Source of the DNA: Sulfurovum sp.
GTDB lineage: Bacteria > Campylobacterota > Campylobacteria > Campylobacterales > Sulfurovaceae
DNA: 29,356 bases
Reading direction: 5' to 3'
Assembly (NCBI GenBank): GCA_015663065.1
Contig: DQSX01000091.1
Span: 1-29,356 of the forward strand
Position numbers and translations under genes: made by a program. The notes below the pieces were generated by a model. The model made no database searches. It was not told the origin of the DNA and saw only the letters and a program-made list of their open reading frames with translations. Positions 1 to 7,590 of the stretch are shown in pieces (position 1 is the stretch's first letter; each line of letters opens with the position of its first letter).

Positions 1-42
1 TACTTCCTCCAACTTTGCTATGCGGTTTTTTAAATTACTCAT
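1..42 (-). CDS. 5' end of an unidentified gene (partial, runs off left edge)
   Basis: Reading leftward from an ATG at 42-40, fourteen codons are visible, giving MSNLKNRIAKLEEV, and the frame is still open at the window edge. A strong Shine-Dalgarno GAGGAGA lies about 6 nt before the ATG, which makes this a credible start. The visible stretch is amphipathic, like the opening of a coiled coil. That is too little to name a product. Its ATG overlaps the TGA of a tiny upstream ORF in an ATGA arrangement. Confidence 0.55.
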   Translation of the reverse strand, partial: MSNLKNRIAKLEEV

Positions 43-128
43 GCTGTTTTCTCCTCATTGATGAACTCTGCATCTTCTGGGATAGGTTCACATTCACCAG
101 ACTCAATAAAGCTAAATATACCTCTCAA
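39..128 (-). CDS. possible 29-aa small ORF (TTG start) overlapping the next gene
   Basis: The frame opens with TTG at 128-126 (an in-frame TAA lies three codons further upstream) and ends with TGA at 41-39, overlapping the next ATG as ATGA. The peptide begins LRGIFSFIESGECEPIPEDA and is acidic. The ATGA junction is typical of translationally coupled genes. However, no Shine-Dalgarno sequence lies near the TTG (the nearest GGAG is about 28 nt away). It may instead be the decayed end of a longer gene or chance. I do not recognise it. Confidence 0.25.
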   Translation of the reverse strand: MRGIFSFIESGECEPIPEDAEFINEEKTA

Positions 129-168
129 TAAATTTTAATCAACACAGTCTAAATTCTCCAAAATACAG

Positions 169-174
169 TATAAT
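169..174 (+). promoter_or_regulatory. -10 element for the 206-619 gene
   Basis: TATAAT sits 31 nt before the ATG in an AT-rich stretch with no clear -35, the usual pattern for Campylobacterota sigma-70 promoters. AGGA at 194-197 is the ribosome binding site, 8 nt from the ATG. Confidence 0.5.
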
Positions 175-205
175 AGTAAATAATAAAACATTTAGGATAT
201 AAATT

Positions 206-619
206 ATGGATAAAACTTTTCTTGTATTTGTTGCTATTGGTATAGGTTTTTTATATTTTGTTACAAACTTTGTTGGGGATATTCAGGAAGAAGATGAAAA
301 GTATAGAAACAATGCCTATGAGCAGGAGCATCGATATGATAAATATCAGGGTGTTGACTCTGTAGGGCGGTCGGTGCTTAATCTTTTGGGTGCAGATCCT
401 CAAACGCAGGTTGCTGCCTGGAATGAGAGTAGGGTGAAGGAGGAGTTTGTAGCACTTTTTCCTGATTTTGATGAGATGAAAAAATTTGCGAAAGAACGCA
501 TAAACGGTGATGCACTACAGGCAAAACTTCTGGAGCGTGTCAAATCTGTAGAAGATGGATTTTTCACCGGAACAATGACTGTTGAACAGGCTAAACAGGA
601 GCTTGGTACGTTACAATAA
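206..619 (+). CDS. hypothetical single-pass membrane protein, 137 aa
   Basis: I do not recognise a named family. Residues 4-23 form one strongly hydrophobic helix beginning FLVFVAIGIGFLYFV with no clear signal-peptidase site, so an N-terminally anchored protein is likely. It is followed by a short charged stretch (residues 27-50, rich in Glu, Asp, Arg and Tyr) and a soluble C-terminal half predicted to be mostly helical. The start has a TATAAT promoter and an AGGA ribosome binding site at good spacing. Its last nine bases overlap the 3' end of rarA, which converges from the other strand. Base composition and codon use match the neighbours, so it is probably a real lineage-specific gene rather than an antisense artefact. 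Which side of the membrane the soluble part faces cannot be read with confidence. Confidence 0.7.
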   Translation: MDKTFLVFVAIGIGFLYFVTNFVGDIQEEDEKYRNNAYEQEHRYDKYQGVDSVGRSVLNLLGADPQTQVAAWNESRVKEEFVALFPDFDEMKKFAKERINGDALQAKLLERVKSVEDGFFTGTMTVEQAKQELGTLQ

Positions 620-1804
620 ACTGTCGGACGAAATGATCTTTTCGTGCCATGTATAGAGTGTTTTTTCAAATCCTATCTGCTGGGTAGCGTAAAAATGTAA
701 AGGTTTTGAGAGATAAGACTGCTTTACCCAGCCTCCAAAGTCATGGGGATAGAGATAGTCCTTTGCATGGGTTTTAATGTGAGAGGGAATAGGGTGTATC
801 TCTCCCTCTTGAATGGCTTTTTGTGCAGCGTTTATGGCCTTATAGGCAGCATTTGATTTAGGCGAAGAGGCGAGATAGACCACAAGCTGGGAGAGTGATA
901 TTCTTGCTTCTGGGTAGCCTATATGTTTGACAATATTCAGGGTAGAAGAGGCAAGATTGAGGGCAGGGGGATTGGCATTGCCTATGTCTTCAGATGCCAA
1001 AATAGCCAAACGTCTGGCAATGAATTCCGCAGGTTCTCCACCCTCTATAAGTCTTGCCAGATAATAAACAGAGGCATCGATGTCTGACCCTCTGATACTT
1101 TTGATCATGGCTGAAGTGAGCTCATAATGGCTTTCACTATCGGAAGAGCCTGCCTGCATGGCATGAGGACGTATCTGTTTAAGTGTTTTGAGTGTAATGG
1201 TCTCTTCTATGGCATGCGCACTCTCAAGCAGGTTCAGCATGGCTCTGACATCACCACCGGAAGAGAAGACCAGATACGCCTGTGCATCCTCTTCCGCTAT
1301 AATATTTTCAAGTGTCATGATATGTGTCAAGTAGGCAGACATCTCTTCTTGAGAGATCGCTTCCAGTTCGTAAAGATGGGAACGGGAACGCATGGCTGCG
1401 GTGAGAGAATAGTAAGGATTCTCTGTGGATGCTCCGATGATGAGAGCGGCATTGTTCTCCATGAACGGCAACAGCACTTCCTGCTGATTTTTACTCAAAC
1501 GGTGTACTTCATCGATGAAAATGAGAGGTTTCTGCAGTGCATTGTTATACTCTTTAAATATCTTGCGAAGATCTTCAACTTTCAGTGAAGTAGCATTCAT
1601 TTCATAAAAGGGTCTTTGCAGTTGTGAAGCGATGACCCGTGCCAGAGTGGTTTTCCCACAGCCTGGAGGTCCGGAAAAGAAGGTGTGGGAGAGCTTTTCT
1701 GTTTCAATGAGCTTTTGCAGCACGGCATTAGCGCCTAAAATATGTCTTTGACCAATGATCTCATCGAGGGTTTTAGGGCGATATTTGAGTGCAAAATTTA
1801 CCAA
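611..1804 (-). CDS. rarA: RarA/MgsA-type replication-associated AAA+ ATPase
   Basis: RarA is a clamp-loader-like AAA+ ATPase acting at stalled replication forks and single-strand gaps in the cytoplasm. The 397-aa protein has the family order: N-terminal KYRPKTLDEIIGQ, Walker A GPPGCGKT (45-52), Walker B LIFIDEVH (94-101), sensor 1 STENP (126-130), arginine residues 139/141 in the finger position, then the helical C-terminal tetramerisation region. The start is TTG at 1804-1802; it is the only usable start before the conserved N-terminus because the preceding in-frame codons are CAT and then the TGA of rluB. No good Shine-Dalgarno sequence is visible, so translation is probably coupled to rluB, which ends 3 nt upstream. 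The 3' end overlaps the convergent 206-619 gene by 9 bp. DNA polymerase III tau/gamma is unlikely, given the short length and the RarA-type C-terminus. Confidence 0.93.
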   Translation of the reverse strand: MVNFALKYRPKTLDEIIGQRHILGANAVLQKLIETEKLSHTFFSGPPGCGKTTLARVIASQLQRPFYEMNATSLKVEDLRKIFKEYNNALQKPLIFIDEVHRLSKNQQEVLLPFMENNAALIIGASTENPYYSLTAAMRSRSHLYELEAISQEEMSAYLTHIMTLENIIAEEDAQAYLVFSSGGDVRAMLNLLESAHAIEETITLKTLKQIRPHAMQAGSSDSESHYELTSAMIKSIRGSDIDASVYYLARLIEGGEPAEFIARRLAILASEDIGNANPPALNLASSTLNIVKHIGYPEARISLSQLVVYLASSPKSNAAYKAINAAQKAIQEGEIHPIPSHIKTHAKDYLYPHDFGGWVKQSYLSKPLHFYATQQIGFEKTLYTWHEKIISSDSLL

Positions 1805-1807
1805 ATG

Positions 1808-2668
1808 TCAATCTTTTTTATTAAACTTTTTCTTCTGATACTTTTTTTCACGTTCATTCTTTTCAAGCTGTTTCTTCTCATTGGCTTCATTGTAAACAGC
1901 TGCCTGGGCATTGGCTTTTCTTCGTTTCATGAACTGGTGCACATCATCATACTCTCTTCGTGTGAAATAACGTGTTTTATTGGTAGGCAGGTTATTGAGG
2001 TCTATGCCCCCGAAAGAGACACGTTTCAAGTCCAGTACTTTTGCTTCAAAATGGGCAAAGAAACGTCTTAACTCGCGATTCTTCCCCTCCGTAATGGTGA
2101 CACGAAGCTTTGAGAAGTTCTTACCTTCATTTCTTACTTCAAAGCCTGCAAAAGGTGCAAACTCCATAGCGTAGATCTTGGATTTCTCATGTGCTCCGGC
2201 ACGGGCATCATCGAGTATCAGACCCTCTTTCATAGCTGTGATCATCTCTGCTGAGATAGGTTTGTCTATTTTGAGGTTGTAGGTACGGTCCAGAGAACTC
2301 TCCATAAGCGCTGTGGCGACTTCGGGTGAGTCTGTAAGAAGCAAAATACCCTCTGAGGCATAGTCGAGTCTACCCACAGGGACAAAGTGCCTGAATTTAC
2401 CCGGCAGCTTATGATAGATAGTGGTACGTCCCCTGTCATCTTTCTTGGTGACCAGGGTCCCTTTTGGTTTGTTGTAGACAATGAGGGTGAGCTCTTTACT
2501 CTCTTTGATAAGTTTGCCTTTTACAAAGACCCTGTCACCCTCTTGTACATCATAACCAAAGTCTTTGACTATCTGTTTGTCTATACTTACCTGACCCTCT
2601 TCTATGAGTGCATCTGCTTCTCTTCTTGAGTATCTGCTGTTGTGTGAAATATATTTGTTAATTCTCAT
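1808..2668 (-). CDS. rluB: 23S rRNA pseudouridine synthase, RsuA/RluB family
   Basis: It isomerises a uridine in rRNA to pseudouridine in the cytoplasm. The 286-aa protein starts with an S4 RNA-binding domain (about residues 1-60, MRINKYIS then SRREADALIEEGQV). The synthase core follows, with YNKPKG (65-70) and GRLDYASEGILLLTD (99-113), where Asp102 is the expected catalytic nucleophile. The family usually has Thr where Ala104 or Ser105 falls. The C-terminus (about 240-286) is a Lys/Asn/Glu-rich tail likely to bind RNA. RluB (23S U2605) is the best match to this subfamily in Campylobacterota, but RsuA, RluE or RluF specificity cannot be excluded from sequence alone. It lies 21 nt downstream of kdsD and 3 nt upstream of rarA on the same strand, so the three are probably co-transcribed. 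Confidence 0.85.
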   Translation of the reverse strand: MRINKYISHNSRYSRREADALIEEGQVSIDKQIVKDFGYDVQEGDRVFVKGKLIKESKELTLIVYNKPKGTLVTKKDDRGRTTIYHKLPGKFRHFVPVGRLDYASEGILLLTDSPEVATALMESSLDRTYNLKIDKPISAEMITAMKEGLILDDARAGAHEKSKIYAMEFAPFAGFEVRNEGKNFSKLRVTITEGKNRELRRFFAHFEAKVLDLKRVSFGGIDLNNLPTNKTRYFTRREYDDVHQFMKRRKANAQAAVYNEANEKKQLEKNEREKKYQKKKFNKKD

Positions 2669-2689
2669 CTGTTTACTTTCTTGTTGTAA

Positions 2690-3667
2690 TTACTTTGCTT
2701 CGTTGCTTTTGATACCGGCATTGATCAGGTCATGTATATGTAAAACCCCGATGATCTCTTCTTTCTCATTGGTGATCGGCAGCAGCTGTATGCGGTCATT
2801 TTCTATGATCTCCAGTGCTTCGCTTGCCAAAAGCTCGGTATTCTTATAACTTTTTGGTCCTTTAGTGGCATAGGTCATTGCGAGGTGATCCATGCTGAAC
2901 TCCTCTGTCATCAGTGCTCGTCTAAGGTCACCGTCACTCAGAAGTGCAGTAAATTGGTTCTTTTTGTTGACAATGAGTACTGTTCCGAGTTTCCCTTCAC
3001 TCATAACAACCACAGCTTCTTTGAGTGTAGTCTCTTCATTAATGACTGGCAGATCATCCGTTCTCATAAGATCTTTGATCTTTACAAAAAGTTTTTTACC
3101 TAAAGAGCCACCTGGATGAAAAGAGGCAAAATCCTCTTTTTTAAATCCTCGTTTTTCCATGAGTGCGACGGCTAGGGCATCACCCAATGCCATGGTTAGT
3201 GTCGTAGACGTGGTGGGTGCTATATTGAGAGGACAGGCTTCTTTGTCTACAGAAATGTCTAAAAACACATCCGCATAAGAGCCAAGAGAAGAATTTTCCT
3301 GTGAAGTCAGCCCAATAAGCGGAATATCAAAACGTTTGATATGCGGAAGGATCTTTGTCAACTCTTCACTCTCACCAGAGCTGCTGATCGCCAGCAGAAT
3401 GTCTTCTTTGCCTATCATCCCCAGGTCGCCATGCAGGGCTTCCGTAGGATGTAAAAAGAAAGAAGAGGTTCCTGTACTTGCAAAGGTTGCCGACATCTTT
3501 GCCCCGACCAGACCGGATTTTCCTACACCGGTGATGATCAGCTTACCCTGAGTATTTAAAATGAGTTCTATAGCATCCAAAAAATTTTGATCAAGCCGCT
3601 GCGCTGCTTTGTTCAGGGCATCTGCTTCAATTTGAAAAGTTTCTTGTGCGATTTTAATAAGATCCAT
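2690..3667 (-). CDS. kdsD: D-arabinose-5-phosphate isomerase (KdsD/KpsF family)
   Basis: It interconverts ribulose-5-phosphate and arabinose-5-phosphate, the first step to CMP-KDO for lipopolysaccharide or capsule. The 325-aa protein has an N-terminal SIS sugar-isomerase domain (about 30-190) with GVGKSG (47-52), LHPTEALHGDLGM (72-84) and SSSGESEE. HPGGSLGKK follows, then two CBS domains (about 205-320; the first begins LMRTDDLPVI). This order and length match E. coli KdsD/GutQ and H. pylori KpsF. A TATAAT on the minus strand (3699-3694) 26 nt before the ATG gives it a promoter separate from rnj upstream. The ribosome binding site is weak. The product acts in the cytoplasm. With no capsule genes nearby, the lipopolysaccharide role is more likely. 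Confidence 0.93.
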   Translation of the reverse strand: MDLIKIAQETFQIEADALNKAAQRLDQNFLDAIELILNTQGKLIITGVGKSGLVGAKMSATFASTGTSSFFLHPTEALHGDLGMIGKEDILLAISSSGESEELTKILPHIKRFDIPLIGLTSQENSSLGSYADVFLDISVDKEACPLNIAPTTSTTLTMALGDALAVALMEKRGFKKEDFASFHPGGSLGKKLFVKIKDLMRTDDLPVINEETTLKEAVVVMSEGKLGTVLIVNKKNQFTALLSDGDLRRALMTEEFSMDHLAMTYATKGPKSYKNTELLASEALEIIENDRIQLLPITNEKEEIIGVLHIHDLINAGIKSNEAK

Positions 3668-3693
3668 AGGGCTACTTTGTGATTTGATAGAAG

Positions 3694-3699
3694 ATTATA
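3694..3699 (-). promoter_or_regulatory. -10 element for kdsD
   Basis: On the minus strand this reads TATAAT (forward ATTATA), 26 nt upstream of the kdsD ATG and just after the hairpin that follows rnj. It suggests that kdsD-rluB-rarA can be transcribed independently of ksgA-rnj. Confidence 0.45.
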
Positions 3700-3713
3700 A
3701 CATATCTGGAAAG

Positions 3714-3736
3714 ATGTCGGAGTAATACCCCGACAT
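3714..3736 (-). terminator. hairpin downstream of rnj (possible terminator)
   Basis: ATGTCGG (3714-3720) and CCGACAT (3730-3736) form a perfect 7-bp stem with a 9-nt loop, 12 nt past the rnj stop. On the minus strand it is followed by CTTTCC, a poor U-tract, so termination would be weak or Rho-assisted. A processing or stability role is the alternative. Confidence 0.4.
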
Positions 3737-3748
3737 GAAAGACTTTAC

Positions 3749-5938
3749 TTATACGATAAAGATCGTAGGAATGATAAGCGGGTATCTCTTTTTGGTTCTT
3801 ACTACATGTTTACGAATAACACTCCTAATGTCGTTTTCAACATCCTTATGGTTTTTGAGTGCTTCGGGTTTCATGTTGAGAAGCAGTGTTTCTATCAGTA
3901 CTTCGATCTCTTTTGTGAACTTTTTACTCTCTTTTTCTGCAACAAGTCCATGGCTAGAGATAACAGGTTTACCAACGACTTTCTGGGTACTTTGGGCAAT
4001 CTGCGCTACCACATTTATAATACCGTCTTCTGCCAGTTTCTGTCTGTCCAGTACAACATCATCTTCAATGGTCATGTTGTTCTGGTTATCAATGTAAGTT
4101 TTTCCAGTCTTCACTGTTTTGACTTTTTTGATGAATTTAGGTGTGATCTCTACTTGATCACCATCAGACATAAGCAGGATATTTCTCTTGTCTACGCCAC
4201 AAGCCACGGCAGTTTGTGCATGTTTGGCAATGTGGTTGTACTCCCCGTGTACAGGCAGGAAGAATTTAGGCTGTACCAGTCTCAAGATGAGTTTTTGTTC
4301 CTCTTGTGCTGCGTGTCCTGAAACGTGAATGTCTGCAAATTCTCTATAACGCACAGTCACGCCAGCTTTAACCAGTTTGTTCATGAGCCCGGAGACAGAA
4401 GCTTCATTTCCTGGAATAGCCGAAGCAGAGATAATAACCGTGTCTGAAGGTTTGAGTTTGATGTGTCTGTGCTCATCGGTTGCCATACGGTTCAATGCAG
4501 CCATAGTTTCACCCTGTGAACCAGTGGTTACAATGAGGATCTCATTTTCAGAATATTTAGGAACTTCATGTACTTCAATGAAGTGTTTGTCCTCAATATC
4601 TACAAAACCGAGTGCTCTGTTGGTCTCTACGTTTCGCTCCATGGATCTACCGATCACACAGATCTTTCTTCCGTGTTTTACCCCACGTTCCATCGCCTGG
4701 AAAATACGGTGTACGTTGGAGGAGAAGGTTGACATGATCACTCTTCCCTTTGCAAGGTCAAAGAGGGTGTCGAATGTTTTTCCAACCACGGTTTCACTTT
4801 TGGTGAATCCTGGGTTGTGTGAGTTTGTTGAGTCAGAGAAGAGACAAAGTACACCTTTTTCACCATAATAGGCATAACGACGAAGGTCCATGGTGTAGTT
4901 GTCTACAGGGGTATGGTCTATTTTAAAGTCTGCTGTATGCATGATGATACCCGCTGGTGTTTCAATAGCTAGAGAACAGGCATCGATGATAGAGTGCGTA
5001 TTGTGCAGCCACTCTATTTTAAGATCACCGATCTCGTACTGCTGGCGCAGGGTAACAAAGTTAAAGTATTTGGTATCTGCTTTGAGCCCATGTTCGTTAA
5101 ACTTGTTCTCTATCATAGCCAATGCAAGCGGTGTGGCATAGATAGGGAATTTCAACTCTTTAAAGAGGTAAGGCATTGCACCAATGTGGTCTTCATGACC
5201 GTGTGTGATGATGACAGATATTTTTTTACCACTCTCTTTCAATGTATGCAAGTAAGAGAAATCAGGAACTAAGATATCAACACCGTGCATAGTCTCATCA
5301 GGGAAAGACATACCGACATCAATAATAATGGCAGTGGTTTCTGTTTCAAGTACAGCCATGTTCCCACCGATCTCGCCCAATCCACCCAGTGGTGTGAAGC
5401 GGATCTTTCCTTTACTTGCCATGTCAATCTGCTTCCATGGGTTCATGGTAGCTTCTTTTACACGCGCATTCTCCTCTATGGATGCTCTCATCGTATCATT
5501 TACAGTGGTGACATTTTTTCTTCTGCCTCTGTTTTTATTTCCTCCGCCTTGACGGTTCTGGTTTCCTTTGTTCCCCTGCTGACTGCCGGATTTAGCACCC
5601 TGCTTATTTTGCGGGTTAGGATTGTTCCTGTTTTGGTTGTTACGGTTTTGATTGTTTTTGTTTCTGTTATTCTGCTTTGGTTTTTTGTTCCCATCCACCT
5701 CTGTATCTTGCACATTTCCGTTTATTTCTTTGTTCGGATTTGGCTTTTTATTCGGGTTTTGGTTCCTGTTCGCATTATTGTTTTGTCTGTTGTTACCCTG
5801 TTTATTCGTGTTATTGTTCTGACGATGCGGGTTTGGTCTTCTCTCTCTGTTTACCGGATTAGCGCTTGGCTTATTATCGTTGGCTGTTTTTTGCTCTTGA
5901 TTTTGAGAGTTTTCGTTGTTTGGTTTGTTGCTTTCCAT
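3749..5938 (-). CDS. rnj: ribonuclease J with Asn-rich N-terminal extension
   Basis: RNase J is a metallo-beta-lactamase/beta-CASP exo- and endoribonuclease, the main mRNA decay enzyme in bacteria lacking RNase E. In H. pylori it partners the RhpA helicase. The 729-aa protein begins with a low-complexity region (about 1-142) dominated by Asn, Gln, Lys, Arg, Pro and Gly with repeated NQNRNN units. The core starts near GKIRFTPLGGLGEIGGNM. The zinc motif HGHEDHIGAMPY begins at residue 246, later metal ligands lie in HTADFKIDH, and the beta-CASP motifs and SGHAAQEEQ follow. A Campylobacterota extension of similar size is known. The ATG at 5938 has AAAGGA about 8 nt upstream and lies 65 nt inside the end of ksgA, so expression is probably coupled. 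The extension is the obvious candidate for protein or RNA contacts. Confidence 0.95.
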   Translation of the reverse strand: MESNKPNNENSQNQEQKTANDNKPSANPVNRERRPNPHRQNNNTNKQGNNRQNNNANRNQNPNKKPNPNKEINGNVQDTEVDGNKKPKQNNRNKNNQNRNNQNRNNPNPQNKQGAKSGSQQGNKGNQNRQGGGNKNRGRRKNVTTVNDTMRASIEENARVKEATMNPWKQIDMASKGKIRFTPLGGLGEIGGNMAVLETETTAIIIDVGMSFPDETMHGVDILVPDFSYLHTLKESGKKISVIITHGHEDHIGAMPYLFKELKFPIYATPLALAMIENKFNEHGLKADTKYFNFVTLRQQYEIGDLKIEWLHNTHSIIDACSLAIETPAGIIMHTADFKIDHTPVDNYTMDLRRYAYYGEKGVLCLFSDSTNSHNPGFTKSETVVGKTFDTLFDLAKGRVIMSTFSSNVHRIFQAMERGVKHGRKICVIGRSMERNVETNRALGFVDIEDKHFIEVHEVPKYSENEILIVTTGSQGETMAALNRMATDEHRHIKLKPSDTVIISASAIPGNEASVSGLMNKLVKAGVTVRYREFADIHVSGHAAQEEQKLILRLVQPKFFLPVHGEYNHIAKHAQTAVACGVDKRNILLMSDGDQVEITPKFIKKVKTVKTGKTYIDNQNNMTIEDDVVLDRQKLAEDGIINVVAQIAQSTQKVVGKPVISSHGLVAEKESKKFTKEIEVLIETLLLNMKPEALKNHKDVENDIRSVIRKHVVRTKKRYPLIIPTIFIV

Positions 5939-6731
5939 CTAAAGTATCCTTTAATTCATTATATATGTGATGATAAATAGATGTCTCAGCTTCATGAGGT
6001 CGCAAATTTAGATCAAGATCCAGTTTTGCGAAGGTTTGATTGACAATATCTTTGGAAAAAGCAACCATGAGATTTTTAGAGAGTTTTTTTCTTGGCTGCT
6101 GGAATGCAACTTTAAGAAAAGCTTCAAACTTCTCATCATTTTGCGATCGGTCCTTTTCTATTAAAAGCACTGCAGAAGTGACATTTGGAGGCGGTACAAA
6201 TGCTTCGGGCTCAACCTCGAAACAGAGTGTGGCTTTTCCAACGCTGCTTGCAAGTACAGAGAGAGCTGAAAACTCTTTTTGTCTTGTCTCTGCTGCAAAT
6301 TTTACGGCAACTTCTTTTTGAACCATCACCAGTACTGACCGGCAATGCTCATCTCTAAATGCTTTTAATATGATATTGGTTGCAATATAATAGGGCAGGT
6401 TGGCGACCAGATGATAAGGCTCATCCAGCAGACTTCCTGACTCCCAACGCTCAAGCACATCTCCGCAATGCAGTTCAAGGGTCCCTTTGTGGATGGGCTC
6501 CTGAAACTCTGTACTAAGATGCTCGCATAATCTTTTATCAACCTCAAATGCTGTGACATTTCTAGCTTTTACAAGCTCTTTGGTTAAATCACCTAAGCCA
6601 GGCCCGATCTCTGCAACCCTGAGGTTGTCATTGGGCATCGCTTGGATGATTTTGTGTAGGTAGAGATCATTTTTTAAAAAATTCTGACCAAATTTCTTTG
6701 AAGCAAATTCCGCCAAATCGTCAATAATCAT
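5874..6731 (-). CDS. ksgA: 16S rRNA dimethyladenosine transferase KsgA/RsmA
   Basis: It uses S-adenosylmethionine to dimethylate two adjacent adenines in the 3'-terminal hairpin of 16S rRNA, a late checkpoint in small-subunit assembly. The 285-aa protein has the family N-terminus SKKFGQNFLKND (11-22), SAM motif I VAEIGPGLGDLT (39-50), the acidic FEVDK motif, and the catalytic NLPYYIAT (111-118). The C-terminal helical domain ends in an unusual basic, Gln-rich tail, DGKQQTKQRKLSKSRAKNSQR minus its first residue. The tail is encoded in the 65 bp that overlap the start of rnj in another frame. The ATG is preceded by AAAGGTAG. It is the first gene of the leftward cluster and divergent from hisF. 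Confidence 0.95.
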   Translation of the reverse strand: MIIDDLAEFASKKFGQNFLKNDLYLHKIIQAMPNDNLRVAEIGPGLGDLTKELVKARNVTAFEVDKRLCEHLSTEFQEPIHKGTLELHCGDVLERWESGSLLDEPYHLVANLPYYIATNIILKAFRDEHCRSVLVMVQKEVAVKFAAETRQKEFSALSVLASSVGKATLCFEVEPEAFVPPPNVTSAVLLIEKDRSQNDEKFEAFLKVAFQQPRKKLSKNLMVAFSKDIVNQTFAKLDLDLNLRPHEAETSIYHHIYNELKDTLDGKQQTKQRKLSKSRAKNSQR

Positions 6732-6784
6732 ACTATAATCTACCTTTATAAGAGATGCTAATCCCCTATTTGGGATAATTTTTG

Positions 6785-6794
6785 TATAATTCTA
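6785..6794. promoter_or_regulatory. overlapping divergent -10 elements between ksgA and hisF
   Basis: The ten bases TATAATTCTA read TATAAT on the plus strand, 35 nt before the hisF ATG. On the minus strand they read TAGAAT, 58 nt before the ksgA ATG. One near-symmetric element could therefore serve both genes. No -35 consensus is visible on either side. Confidence 0.5.
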
Positions 6795-6824
6795 CCATAA
6801 AAATAAATGAAAAGAGTCGACTTT

Positions 6825-7589
6825 ATGGATTATTTTGCAAAACGTATCATTCCCTGCCTTGATGTAGACAACGGACGTGTGGTAAAAGGTGTGAATTTTG
6901 TTGGTTTGCGTGATGCGGGTGATCCTGTGGAAGTAGCATACCGTTACAACGAAGAAGGTGCAGATGAGATCACCTTTCTTGACATCGGTGCTACCCATGA
7001 AGGACGCGATACCATTGTAGATGTGGTTAAGCAGGTGGCAAAAGAGGTATTTATCCCTCTGACAGTGGGCGGGGGCATACGTGAACTCTCTGACATTTAT
7101 AATCTGCTCAATGTGGGCTGTGACAAGGTGAGCATTAACTCCGCTGCCATCAAAAGGCCTCAATTCATAGAAGAGGGTGCCAAACGTTTCGGTTCTCAGT
7201 GCATCGTGGTTGCCATAGATGCAAAAAGGGTAGGCAGTGACAAATGGCATATCTTTACCCACGGTGGAAGAAATGACACAGGCATTGATGCGTTGCTTTG
7301 GGCAAAAGAAGCGTACAACAGAGGTGCAGGTGAATTGCTTGTAACCTCCATGGATGCAGACGGCACCAAAGCAGGTTTTGATAATGCACTCAACAAAAAG
7401 ATCGGGGAGTTGGTGAAGATCCCTGTGATCGCTTCTGGTGGTGCAGGAACCATGCAGCATATTGAAGAGGCATTTACTTTGGGAGAGGCAGATGCAGCAC
7501 TTGCAGCTTCCATCTTTCACTTTAAAGAGATTGACATTATGGAATTAAAACGCTATCTTAGCGACAAAAATATCCCGGTAAGGACTTAA
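6825..7589 (+). CDS. hisF: imidazole glycerol phosphate synthase, cyclase subunit
   Basis: HisF uses ammonia from HisH to convert PRFAR to imidazole glycerol phosphate and AICAR in histidine biosynthesis. The protein is a (beta/alpha)8 barrel with KRIIPCLDVDNGRVVKG at the start; Asp13 and Asp132 (in VAIDAKRV) match the two catalytic aspartates. Phosphate-binding VGGGIR (81-86), INSAA (104-108) and ASGGAG are present. I start at ATG 6825 (254 aa). An in-frame ATG at 6807 would add MKRVDF, but it has no ribosome binding site, and AAGAG precedes the second ATG. No other his gene is in the window, so hisF has left the usual operon here. It lies 1 nt before the next gene, with which it is surely co-transcribed. 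Confidence 0.95.
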   Translation: MDYFAKRIIPCLDVDNGRVVKGVNFVGLRDAGDPVEVAYRYNEEGADEITFLDIGATHEGRDTIVDVVKQVAKEVFIPLTVGGGIRELSDIYNLLNVGCDKVSINSAAIKRPQFIEEGAKRFGSQCIVVAIDAKRVGSDKWHIFTHGGRNDTGIDALLWAKEAYNRGAGELLVTSMDADGTKAGFDNALNKKIGELVKIPVIASGGAGTMQHIEEAFTLGEADAALAASIFHFKEIDIMELKRYLSDKNIPVRT

Positions 7590-7590
7590 A

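Noticed and set aside
1127..1588. 153-aa plus-strand ORF inside rarA
   Set aside because: It is antisense to the Walker motifs of RarA, with no start signal or domain.
5630..5690. Possible CRISPR-like tandem repeat
   Set aside because: The repeats are short in-frame codon repeats for NQNRNN within rnj, with no regular spacers.
5285..5980. 231-aa plus-strand ORF, strongly hydrophobic
   Set aside because: It is the mirror of the rnj low-complexity region: Asn-rich codons read as Val/Ile/Phe/Leu on the other strand. There is no ribosome binding site, and the rnj frame carries clear motifs.
6792..7520. 242-aa minus-strand ORF opposite hisF
   Set aside because: hisF has all catalytic residues on the plus strand. 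The antisense frame has no recognisable domain, and its residue mix is typical of shadow ORFs.
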